DNA of 43,768 nucleotides from Candidatus Magnetominusculus sp. LBB02. GTDB lineage: Bacteria; Nitrospirota; Thermodesulfovibrionia; Thermodesulfovibrionales; Magnetobacteriaceae. Both the position numbers and the translations under genes were made by a program. The notes beneath the pieces were generated by a model. It saw nothing but the letters and a program-made list of their open reading frames with translations. It was not told where the DNA came from and made no database searches. Of this stretch, positions 1 to 7,206 are shown piece after piece. Positions within the stretch are counted from its first letter, which is position 1, and each line of letters opens with the position of its first letter. The DNA lies in NCBI GenBank assembly GCA_022321325.1, contig JAKOEO010000029.1:1-43768 (forward strand). The letters are read 5' to 3'.

Positions 1-1110
1 TCATTATGACAGATTCGCTTTACCGCGTAAAGATGGGGTTTTCTTGACGCTTACGGACATAAAGCATTTATGAGGTACTTCAGCAAGTTTGACCAAGGGA
101 CAAATCAGCGGGTATTTCAGGCAATGTACATGTGGTTTTTTGACCAATTACGATTTGACAACTTCACGGTGGATATGGATTCCACGGTAATGAGCCGGTA
201 CGGGCAACAGGAGGGAGCCAGACGAGGGTACAATCCCCATAAGCCCGGCAGGAATTCACATCATCCATTATTGGCGTTTATTGCGGATTGCCGGATGGTG
301 GCCAACTGTTGGTTAAGATCTGGAGATGCATATACATCAAACAACTTTCAAGGTTTTCTTGAAGACACCCTGGATAAATTGACTGGCAAGAAAGTAGGGC
401 TGTTGAGGGCAGACAGCGGCTTTTACAGCAGGGAGATATTAGAGTATCTGGAAAGGGGCGAAAGACCAATACCGTATATAATTGCGGTGCGACTGTATCC
501 GGCAATACAGCGAATGCTGTCTGGACACCGGCAGTGGATACAACTTGGAGATGGAGTGGAGGTAGCCGACAGCTATTATGAAAGTCCTGGGTGGGGTAAA
601 GCGCGCAGAATGATAATGGTGCGGCAAAAGATTTCAGTTCGTCCCAAGGCAACAGGAAAGTCTTTGAGGCTTTTCCCCGATGACGATCTCTATGGAGACT
701 ACCGCTATGGTTGTTTTGTTACAAGTCTTGAGCTTCCTGCCGGGGTAGTATGGAAAATCTACCGCATGAGGGCTGACGCCGAAAACCGGATCAAGGAGTT
801 GAAGTATGACTTTGGAGCCGGCAGCTTTAACGTAAGGCAGTTCAGTGCCACGGAGGCAGCTATGAACTTCGTAATGCTGGCCTACAATCTGATGAGCCTG
901 TTCAGACAGATAGTTCTTAGCGGCAAGGTGCAGCCCACATTAAAAACAATGAGATACAAACTATTCTCTATCGCCGGATATCTGACCAAAGAGGGAAGTG
1001 CCCGTATTTTGAAACTCTCGCTTGCTATGAAACGACGCGAATGGTTCACTGGCCTTTGGAACAAATCAAGGTCTTTTGACCTCCCGATTCAGTTCGCTTC
1101 TCATCTCTAA
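1..1110 (+). pseudogene. IS1380-family transposase, 5'-truncated or frameshifted
   Basis: The open frame from the ATG at 70 gives 346 residues of a DDE transposase. The signature residues are visible: the first Asp in DSTVM (D37), the second in RADSGFYS (D115), and a Y-x2-R-x3-E-x6-K arrangement (Y231, R234, E238, K245) typical of the IS4/IS1380 superfamily. The stretch YGQQEGARRGYNPHKPGR is characteristic of IS1380. Family members are usually about 430-460 residues, so roughly the first 100 are missing. The same frame continues upstream of 70 with plausible family sequence back to an in-frame TAA at 28-30, so the ATG at 70 is internal. The gene is therefore either interrupted by a frameshift near 28 or broken further upstream outside the window. 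The terminal inverted repeats were not located. Probably inactive. Confidence 0.85.
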
Positions 1111-1193
1111 TGGACAATCTGGGTTTATTTCAGCGGGCGATGAGCAAATTTCAGAACTATTAACGACAAACGCGGTGATGGAGGTGCAGTGCT

Positions 1194-1495
1194 ATGAGTG
1201 AAATCTTAGAAGTTGCCCATGAAATGGCAAAAGACTTGTTTAAGGCTGGAGCAATGGACGAGATAACGATGTTAAAAATGGATGCGTTGTGTTTGCCGCC
1301 AAAGCGTGCTTTTCTACCAGAGGATATAAGGCGCATTCGGGCGGCTAACCATGTAAGCCAAGCCGTGTTTGCGGCATTGCTTGGTATTGGCAAGACGACG
1401 TTCAGCAGTGGGAACAGGGACAAAAGAAGCCAGGCGGTGCGGCACGGCGGCTTCTCGATATTGTTGAGCGCAAAGGGCTTTCCGTGCTGGGCTAA
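1194..1495 (+). pseudogene. HigA-type XRE antitoxin, frameshifted
   Basis: The first 69 codons match the toxin-antitoxin DNA-binding proteins that carry a helix-turn-helix of the form IRRIRAANHVSQAVFAALLG followed by GKTT. After GIGKTT at about 1400 the frame goes wrong. Supplying one base between 1400 and 1401 restores the family ending QQWEQGQKKPGG...LLDIVERKGLSVLG and a stop at 1493-1495, giving a normal protein of about 100 residues. Read without the repair, the frame runs on to 1589 with unrelated sequence. A clear ribosome site (GGAGGTG) lies just before the ATG. The expected toxin gene should precede it, but the sequence upstream is the IS1380 transposase, so the toxin was probably lost or displaced by that insertion. 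A single-base sequencing error is the alternative explanation. Confidence 0.8.
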
Positions 1496-1579
1496 GCGAG
1501 ATGACAGGGTGCGCCAACAAACTGATAGAATTGGGATGTGTCCCTCTATACCCTCTCTATACCCTCTATACCTAAAGCA

Positions 1580-1768
1580 TTATTCTTGAGAAAATATGTT
1601 TTCAGCATTTTGTACCTGAAAAAGCTTACCTTTTGGCTCCACAATGACAGCAGGTTCACCTATTCGGAAAAGATAACCCTTTCCGTTAAGTCTCACAATA
1701 TCAGCTACTATTGCATCGATCTTATTACGCTCATCCAGTGCATATTTAATAATGTCATTATAAGTCAT
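1580..1768 (-). CDS. small protein of unknown function paired with the cyclase-like gene
   Basis: A 62-residue ORF whose ATG overlaps the stop of the upstream gene (ATGA at 1765-1768), which argues that it is translated by coupling and is real. It has no signal peptide and no membrane helix. The first half looks helical and acidic; the second half reads as short beta strands (GYLFRIGEPAVIVEPKGKLF). I do not recognise a family. It could be a partner or inhibitor of the cyclase-like protein encoded before it. A role as a membrane effector is unlikely because no hydrophobic segment is present. Confidence 0.55.
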   Translation of the reverse strand: MTYNDIIKYALDERNKIDAIVADIVRLNGKGYLFRIGEPAVIVEPKGKLFQVQNAENIFSQE

Positions 1769-3027
1769 TTACACCCCTCCTTATCAATAGTCAAAAATTT
1801 AGCAAGAGCTAAATTCGAAGTAAACGAGGAAAGCAACATTTCGTGATATTTAATTTCTTCAGTATTATTTGTGAAATATTTTTCCACTCTTGTATCGACA
1901 GTTAATACCCCCATTGCTTCATATGTATTTGGATCAATGACTGGGAATGCCGCAATTGTAGTAAGGTTAATATGTCCCCGATGGCCGTGTAAAGGTTGAT
2001 AATCTGGGTGATTAGTATCCATGATTACAACTATGTTCGATTTGAAGCACTGACCAACAATATTATCGCCACAATTAATAGAAATCTTATTATCGAAGCT
2101 ATAACAGGAAAGCCTGTCTGGATAACTATATGAATAGACAGACAATGTTGCCTTCGTATAGTCATAATCCCAATAGGCTACTTTGAATTTCCACGCTCCC
2201 TCTTTTGTGGGATCACTGGATACAGTCAATTCCAAATAAGCCCTACAGCAGTCTAAAACAGTTTTTGTAAAATGTTCCCGTGAAAGAACATCGCTAATTT
2301 TTGCATGGAACAATTTCTTTGTCAAGCTTAAAGTTATGGCAGTTCTCGTAGCCAAATTATTAGAAAAAAATTTATGTAGAGCTTCTTGGAATTTGGGCAT
2401 AAACGGTGGTAAATACCTTTTTCTTATTTGCTCCATATTAAAGTTCTTATAATATTCATATATTTCGTAAGAAGCCCCGTTTTTCCCCTCAACATTATTT
2501 AGCAGCTTTTTAAATTTTCCCTTTAAGGAAGAATCCAATTGCATATATAACATATCTCCAATAATTCGAAAAAAACCCACCTCGCCAAAGTTTCTCTCCA
2601 ACGGTAGAATTGCCTCGATGTTTACTCCAGTATATGCGCCAGGGTGGCCGCCGCTTATTATATCGCTAAAGGCAATCAATCGAGGATTAGCTTTGATATG
2701 CTTTAGATGCGGAAACATACGAACCATTTCTGGTATATAATCAAAATATTCAATTGCGGCCTTAATGCAATTCAGCTCATCGGCAAAATACGCATATCCA
2801 TCATCACCACGGCTTCTTTCTTCACTATAATCATCACAAGCATGTTTTGAGACTATCACTTTAAAAACGGCTTGTAGATACTCCTTGGATTCGGATACTT
2901 CAACTGGACCTAATGAGTTTATCCACTTGCTTGAACCTTCCATGTCAAAATAAAGAACACTAGTTTTTGTTCGTTCACGCTTCTTTTTCGAGTTAATACT
3001 TGCAGCCATAGATAATTCTTGTAACAT
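1765..3027 (-). CDS. class III nucleotidyl cyclase-like domain with C-terminal GAF domain
   Basis: 420 residues. The N-terminal half resembles a class III cyclase: VLYFDMEGSSKW near residue 25 corresponds to the first metal-binding Asp motif, RGDDGYAYF near residue 73 to the second, and IIGDMLYMQL near residue 155 to the GDxVNxA segment. The C-terminal part (about 300-410), with GDNIVGQCF...TTIAAFPVID...GVLTVDT, has the layout of a GAF ligand-binding domain. The protein is soluble, with no signal peptide or membrane helix. It overlaps a 62-residue gene downstream. If active it would make a cyclic nucleotide in response to a ligand or stress; activity is not demonstrated and the substrate-selecting residues cannot be read with certainty. 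The start may be Met7 rather than Met1. It sits in accessory DNA beside a broken transposase and a broken antitoxin gene. Confidence 0.65.
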   Translation of the reverse strand: MLQELSMAASINSKKKRERTKTSVLYFDMEGSSKWINSLGPVEVSESKEYLQAVFKVIVSKHACDDYSEERSRGDDGYAYFADELNCIKAAIEYFDYIPEMVRMFPHLKHIKANPRLIAFSDIISGGHPGAYTGVNIEAILPLERNFGEVGFFRIIGDMLYMQLDSSLKGKFKKLLNNVEGKNGASYEIYEYYKNFNMEQIRKRYLPPFMPKFQEALHKFFSNNLATRTAITLSLTKKLFHAKISDVLSREHFTKTVLDCCRAYLELTVSSDPTKEGAWKFKVAYWDYDYTKATLSVYSYSYPDRLSCYSFDNKISINCGDNIVGQCFKSNIVVIMDTNHPDYQPLHGHRGHINLTTIAAFPVIDPNTYEAMGVLTVDTRVEKYFTNNTEEIKYHEMLLSSFTSNLALAKFLTIDKEGCK

Positions 3028-3029
3028 TC

Positions 3030-3100
3030 CTCCACGATAAAGTCAAACATATACATATAGCCATCATCACCAGCGCCCAATACTGCCCATTCCCAGCAAA
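3030..3100 (-). other. possible remnant of a second cyclase-like gene
   Basis: Just upstream of the cyclase/GAF gene, one minus-strand frame reads GAGDDGYMYMFD. Both in protein and in DNA this resembles the RGDDGYAYFAD metal-site segment inside the intact gene at about 2795-2825. It has no start or flanking domain of its own and overlaps the start region of the intact gene, so I read it as a fragment left by duplication and decay. The remainder of 3028-3238 shows nothing else that I can name. Confidence 0.35.
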
Positions 3101-3238
3101 TCATGCAACAATCTATTTCCCATACTACTGAAAACATCCCAAGGCTGATAATCATCCCTCTGCAGAGAAGTATACTTGCCGGAACATTATTTGTCAACAA
3201 TATTTTGATGGTTACACAGTTACACCCCTGTCATCGTG

Positions 3239-3730
3239 TCAGCGAATTATCTTCATAAACACGGCCTTGTTGTCATTCTCCGCGTAGTAGTGGGGGACTG
3301 TGGCCGTTAAGCGGTAGCCGTGTTTTATGTAGAATTGCCGTGCCGGTGCGTAGATGTCTTTTGTGGATGTCTCGATGTAGACGAACTTGCCGCCCTGGTC
3401 TATGATGCGCCTTTGCGCCTCTTCCATCAACAGCCCCGCGGCACCCAGCCGCTGCCTGTCTTTCTCTACGGCAATCCAGTAGATGTCAAACCCCGCCTCG
3501 GTCATCGTTATCGGGCCGTAGCAAATGTAGCCTACGGCGGCACTGCCTATGTCGGCAAATATAAACTGGTACTCGCTCTTGTCCTGCTTTGTGAGATTGT
3601 CTTCGATAAGCTCTATGGCAACCGCAATCTCGCGCTGGTGGAATACGCCGGTTGAATTTAGGATTTGACTTACTGCGGCGATGTCAGAGTCAGTTGTCTG
3701 CGTCCTTAATTTAATGATATGGTTATTCAT
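3239..3730 (-). CDS. GNAT-family N-acetyltransferase
   Basis: 163 residues with the GNAT fold. The acetyl-CoA pyrophosphate loop is seen as RQRLGAAG (R92-G99 region) after the beta strand FDIYWIAVEK, followed by VYIETSTKD and the C-terminal ARQFYIKHGY motif common in this superfamily. Its start overlaps the stop of the preceding ATP-grasp gene (ATGA at 3727-3730), so it is the last gene of a four-gene operon headed by the aminomutase. In known N-epsilon-acetyl-beta-lysine synthesis an acetyltransferase (AblB) acts after lysine 2,3-aminomutase (AblA). This protein is shorter than AblB and only its position suggests an equivalent role, so the substrate is inference: a beta-amino acid or a peptide made by the ATP-grasp enzymes. 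Confidence 0.85.
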   Translation of the reverse strand: MNNHIIKLRTQTTDSDIAAVSQILNSTGVFHQREIAVAIELIEDNLTKQDKSEYQFIFADIGSAAVGYICYGPITMTEAGFDIYWIAVEKDRQRLGAAGLLMEEAQRRIIDQGGKFVYIETSTKDIYAPARQFYIKHGYRLTATVPHYYAENDNKAVFMKIIR

Positions 3731-4707
3731 CTATTTTGGGCCGCCTCAAGTATCATTCTGATAACGTCTGTCTCTGTGTGGCCGGCCTCTGCGGCTGCCG
3801 ACATGTAGCCTGATTCGTGCGCTATGCAGGGGTTGGCGTTTACTTCAATGACATATATGTTTCCTGAGTTATCAATGCGCATGTCAACGCGCCCATATCC
3901 CCTCAGGCCAAAGAGCCGCCAGCAGCAGAGGGCAATATCTCTTACAGCTTTAATATTGACGCCCTCAGGGTTGAACTGCCTCGGCGTGTTGACATATTCG
4001 AGGGTCGCTGGCCGCCACTTCGCGTTGTAATTGACTATCTGCGGTTTATTCAAAGGCCAATTCTCGAAGACTATCTCTGCAATGGGGAAGACCTCAAGTT
4101 CGCCGCGCTCAATTATGGAGACATTTATCTCCCTGCCTTCAATGAATTCCTCAATCAGAAGCGGCTGCTTATGAAGGGCGAATGTCTGAGGCAGCGAATT
4201 TATGAGTTTTAAAGGGTCGGTAAACACAGAGGCGTCCTCAATGCCGACAGAGGCGTCCTCGCACGATGGTTTCACAATATAGGTACGGCCTGTTTTGATA
4301 TGCGGCGTCACGCCGTCATAAATGTGCCAGTCAGGGGTTGGAATCCCGGCTGAGCGCATCATAGCCTTTGCGATAATCTTGTTTGTCGTTGCCATGACGG
4401 CGTCGTAGGGACAGCCCGTAAACGCAAACCCGGCAAGCTCTATCAGGCCGCCCACTGCCGGAAACAGCCTCTGTCCGCGCTCATGGCTCTCGACTAAATT
4501 AAATATGACATCAGGGGAATACTCATCAAGCCGCAAGAGCAACTCATGGAGCTGCCTGATAGTGCCAAAAACGGCAAACGCCTCGTACTGTAGGTTGAGA
4601 TTATCAAGCGCCCCGGCTACAACTTCAATTTCTTCAAGCAGGTCATCAGAGTCCGGCCTGCCCTTTATGACTTGTTCATGAATGATGGCTATTTTCATAT
4701 CTGCCAA
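3727..4707 (-). CDS. D-Ala-D-Ala ligase-like ATP-grasp enzyme (second of two)
   Basis: 326 residues with the ATP-grasp order: an N-terminal Rossmann-like part (MKIAIIHEQ), the ATP-lysine strand YIVKPSCEDASVG (K146), the adenine-contact strand LLIEEFIEGREINV, and the metal-binding strands GYGRVDMRI (D275) and YVIEVNANP (E288, N290). ATP-grasp ligases join a carboxylate to an amine through an acyl-phosphate. The substrate loops differ from true Ddl (VESHERGQ in place of the usual serine loop), so a peptidoglycan role is not assumed. The start at 4707 overlaps the previous gene by 32 bases; Met4 (4698) is an equally good start. It is third in the aminomutase operon. Likely role: forming an amide or peptide bond with a beta-amino acid. 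Confidence 0.85.
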   Translation of the reverse strand: MADMKIAIIHEQVIKGRPDSDDLLEEIEVVAGALDNLNLQYEAFAVFGTIRQLHELLLRLDEYSPDVIFNLVESHERGQRLFPAVGGLIELAGFAFTGCPYDAVMATTNKIIAKAMMRSAGIPTPDWHIYDGVTPHIKTGRTYIVKPSCEDASVGIEDASVFTDPLKLINSLPQTFALHKQPLLIEEFIEGREINVSIIERGELEVFPIAEIVFENWPLNKPQIVNYNAKWRPATLEYVNTPRQFNPEGVNIKAVRDIALCCWRLFGLRGYGRVDMRIDNSGNIYVIEVNANPCIAHESGYMSAAAEAGHTETDVIRMILEAAQNR

Positions 4708-5695
4708 TGCGCCCTGCAGCCCTTCGTTCTAAGGCCGATTGAATTATCGTTGCTATTAGCTCATCATAGCCAATGCCATTTAGGGCGCATAGTATTGGAA
4801 GGTCGGAGTGCGAAGGGTGAAGACCGGCAAGCGGGTTTATTTCGATAAAAGAAAGCCGCCCTGTGGCGTCACCTTTCAGGTCAACCCTGCCCGCATCGCG
4901 GCATCCTACCGCCCTATATGCAGCCAGCGCAATTGCCGAGGCCTCTTTGACAATCTCCACATCGCGGCATAGCACGTATCTGACCCTCTCCTCACAGAAC
5001 TCCTTATTTGCATAGGAATATACCAAAGGATCTGCGCCGTCAAGCAGCTTCACCTCCAGAGTGCCGACTGCGCGCGCATTTGAGCCTGTTCCTAAAATGC
5101 CTACTGTAAATTCCCTGCCGGGCAGATATTGCTCGACAATGGCAGGCTGACCGTAGCCGCCGATGACAAACTCGCATCGGTCTTTCAATTCGCGCTCGCT
5201 CCAGACAACAGAGGCCGTATCAACGCCCTTGCCAGTACCCTCCGAGAGAGGTTTGACAAACAGTGGAAAGCCCTTAAAGGGCGGCAGCGATGACAAGTCC
5301 AGAGAGTCAACAACGAAATAATCCGGCGTAGGTACGCCGTGTGCCCGCACTACGGCCTTCGCCATTGCCTTATCCAGGGCAAGGGCAAGCGTCAGCGGGT
5401 CGCTGAACGTGTAGCCAATGCCGTAGGCCTCAAGCAGGGCGGGAGTTTGCGCCTCTCTGCTCCTTCCATATAACCCCTCAGAGATATTAAAGACAAGATC
5501 CCACGTCATACCGGCGGCAAGCTGCCCTACGAGGTCTTTGATATTGCCAATTCTCGATACCTCATGACCGGCATTTTTAATGGCCAGCTCAAGGCAGTCT
5601 ATCGTTTCCACGGAGTCGAACTCCGCGGTCTCTTCTTTTGAAAGACCCAGATTTTCGTAGTGTACTCTGAGGTCAAATGTCAGGCCAATGTTCAT
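4676..5695 (-). CDS. D-Ala-D-Ala ligase-like ATP-grasp enzyme (first of two)
   Basis: 339 residues. ATP-grasp landmarks are present: LFVKPLSEGTGKGV (K148), AIVEQYLPGREFTVGI, AGRVDLKGD (D272) and FIEINPLAGLHPSHSDLP (E285, N287). The last resembles the EINxxPG...HS loop of D-Ala-D-Ala ligase. It overlaps the aminomutase stop (ATGA at 5692-5695) and overlaps the next ATP-grasp gene by 32 bases, so the three must be made together. It is clearly diverged from its neighbour in sequence, so the two are not a recent duplication and probably act on different acceptors. A cell-wall Ddl is the alternative, but Ddl is not normally linked to a lysine aminomutase or paired with a second ATP-grasp enzyme. 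Confidence 0.85.
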   Translation of the reverse strand: MNIGLTFDLRVHYENLGLSKEETAEFDSVETIDCLELAIKNAGHEVSRIGNIKDLVGQLAAGMTWDLVFNISEGLYGRSREAQTPALLEAYGIGYTFSDPLTLALALDKAMAKAVVRAHGVPTPDYFVVDSLDLSSLPPFKGFPLFVKPLSEGTGKGVDTASVVWSERELKDRCEFVIGGYGQPAIVEQYLPGREFTVGILGTGSNARAVGTLEVKLLDGADPLVYSYANKEFCEERVRYVLCRDVEIVKEASAIALAAYRAVGCRDAGRVDLKGDATGRLSFIEINPLAGLHPSHSDLPILCALNGIGYDELIATIIQSALERRAAGRIGRYENSHHS

Positions 5696-6993
5696 TGCGT
5701 CTTCTCTGAAAACAGTGTCTTTTCAGTTCTTCTTTTATAGCGTGCGGCGTCAACCGGCACCTTGCAGTTTTTAGATTGGCGTGCGGGGCGTTCCTTTCGG
5801 TCAACGGGATTGTGATACTTGATAATCATCCCCTCGTAGTTTCTTAGCGTCACCTCATCCTCTGTGGCCGAAAGCAGGTAAAACGGCTGAAGCGGCACCT
5901 TGCCGCCACCGCCCGGGGCGTCCACCACAAACGTCGGGACACACAGGCCGCCGGTAAAGCCGCGCATCTGCTCAATTATCTCTATCCCCTTCCAGACATT
6001 CGTCCTGAAATGCTCAGCCCCCTTGACCGGGTCGCACTGGTACAGGTAGTAGGGGCGAACCATTATCCTCTGAAGCGCGTGGCAGAGTGCTCTCATTGTA
6101 TCCACAGAATCATTTACGCCCTTTAGAAGGACGGATTGGTTGGATACCGGTATGCCGGCCCGTAAAATCTTATCGCAGGCCTCCTGTGCTTCCGGCGTCA
6201 CTTCGCGCGGGTGGTTGAATTGCGTATTTATCCAGAGCGGCCTGTGCCGCGATAACATCCCGGCAAGCTCGTCTGTTATTCTCATCGGCAGCACCACGGG
6301 CACTCGTGTCCCAATGCGTATCACCTCAAGGTGCGGAATTGTCCTCAACTGCCCTAAAAGCCAGTCCAGCGTCTCTATGTTCATCGTCAGCGGGTCGCCG
6401 CCAGAGATTACAGCCTCTCTTACCTCAGGCACGCCCCTTACGTAGTTTACCATCGCAAGTAAATCCTTCTTGCTCCTTATGGACTCGCCATCCTGCCATA
6501 TCCTCTTTCTCGTACAGTGGCGGCAATACACGGCGCACTGATTTGTAACCAGCATAAGCACCCTGTCGGGATATCTGTGAACAAGACCGGCAACCTGCGT
6601 GTCGTCTTCCTCGCAAAGCGGGTCTTTATCGCCTACGCTGACATAATCTGTCTCCTTGATGTCCGGCACGCACTGAGCCCTTATAGGGTCGTGCGCGTCT
6701 GTCCAGTCAATAAGAGACAGGTAGTACGGGGTTATCGAATAGTGGTACTTTTCTATTAACTGTTTGTATTTGGATATAGCTGGCTGAGATTTTAAGTCGA
6801 ATAATGCCGAAAGTGCATATACTGACCGTAGTCTGTTGGAAAGCTGCCAGTACCAGTCGTTCCAGTCATCGGCAGTTACGGCAGGCCACAATCTGCGGAC
6901 AATAGAGCCGGATGGTTTCAGCTCATAGTCAAACAGCTGCGCGCCTTGCAAGCTCGGAGGTTCTTCCTCCTGCGAAAGTGTAGTGTTCTTCAT
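5692..6993 (-). CDS. kamA: radical-SAM L-lysine 2,3-aminomutase-like protein (KamA/AblA family)
   Basis: 433 residues, the usual size for the family. The radical-SAM cluster motif is CAVYCRHC (C153, C157, C160), followed by TRKR with the Arg that binds the substrate carboxylate (R162). The PLP lysine lies in DAPGGGGK (K365). Two aspartates that grip the epsilon-amine of lysine in clostridial aminomutase (D293 and D330 there) align with D321 in YQCDPVKG and D358 in FVVDAPGG at the same spacing of 37. That points to lysine rather than glutamate as substrate, giving beta-lysine. It heads an operon with two ATP-grasp ligases and a GNAT enzyme. A sigma-54 type promoter lies 70-85 bases upstream. 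Confidence 0.9.
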   Translation of the reverse strand: MKNTTLSQEEEPPSLQGAQLFDYELKPSGSIVRRLWPAVTADDWNDWYWQLSNRLRSVYALSALFDLKSQPAISKYKQLIEKYHYSITPYYLSLIDWTDAHDPIRAQCVPDIKETDYVSVGDKDPLCEEDDTQVAGLVHRYPDRVLMLVTNQCAVYCRHCTRKRIWQDGESIRSKKDLLAMVNYVRGVPEVREAVISGGDPLTMNIETLDWLLGQLRTIPHLEVIRIGTRVPVVLPMRITDELAGMLSRHRPLWINTQFNHPREVTPEAQEACDKILRAGIPVSNQSVLLKGVNDSVDTMRALCHALQRIMVRPYYLYQCDPVKGAEHFRTNVWKGIEIIEQMRGFTGGLCVPTFVVDAPGGGGKVPLQPFYLLSATEDEVTLRNYEGMIIKYHNPVDRKERPARQSKNCKVPVDAARYKRRTEKTLFSEKTQ

Positions 6994-7061
6994 CGTTCTC
7001 CGGTTTGATCTGAATTTTCTAATCCTTCAGAGTGAAAGATTTCCTGCGCCTGCATAATACA

Positions 7062-7077
7062 TGCAATATTCATGCCA
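7062..7077 (-). promoter_or_regulatory. sigma-54 (-24/-12) promoter of the kamA operon
   Basis: On the minus strand the sequence reads TGGCAT, five bases, TTGCA, which matches the RpoN consensus (TGGCAC-N5-TTGCA) except at one position and keeps the invariant GG and GC at the correct spacing. Transcription would start near 7052, leaving a leader of about 58 bases before the kamA ATG. An NtrC-type activator is encoded immediately upstream and a perfect palindrome lies about 115 bases upstream of the -12 element, as expected for enhancer-dependent control. Confidence 0.75.
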
Positions 7078-7172
7078 GCCCAATATTTACAAAAAAGAGG
7101 CCAAACCATGCCATTCATCGCCTTTATGCCGACCTTTTCATATTCAAGGCAATTGTCTGAGGCGCCGGCACA

Positions 7173-7187
7173 GTGCCATAATGGCAC
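7173..7187. promoter_or_regulatory. palindromic activator-binding site upstream of kamA
   Basis: GTGCCATAATGGCAC is a perfect 15-base palindrome around a central A. Its centre lies about 128 bases upstream of the predicted sigma-54 transcription start, a usual enhancer distance. Two near-copies occur upstream of the NtrC-like gene (8604-8618 and 8645-8659), which suggests that all three bind the Fis-type helix-turn-helix of that regulator. Confidence 0.65.
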
Positions 7188-7206
7188 GATTGCGATGAGC
7201 AGCGAT

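Noticed and set aside
1580-3027. Pycsar-type antiphage operon (cyclase plus membrane effector)
   Set aside because: The partner ORF has no membrane helix or TIR domain, and the cyclase carries a GAF domain. Only a distant analogy can be supported.
3727-5695. Both ATP-grasp genes as a recent tandem duplication of ddl
   Set aside because: The two proteins differ throughout, including the substrate loops, and share only the fold motifs.
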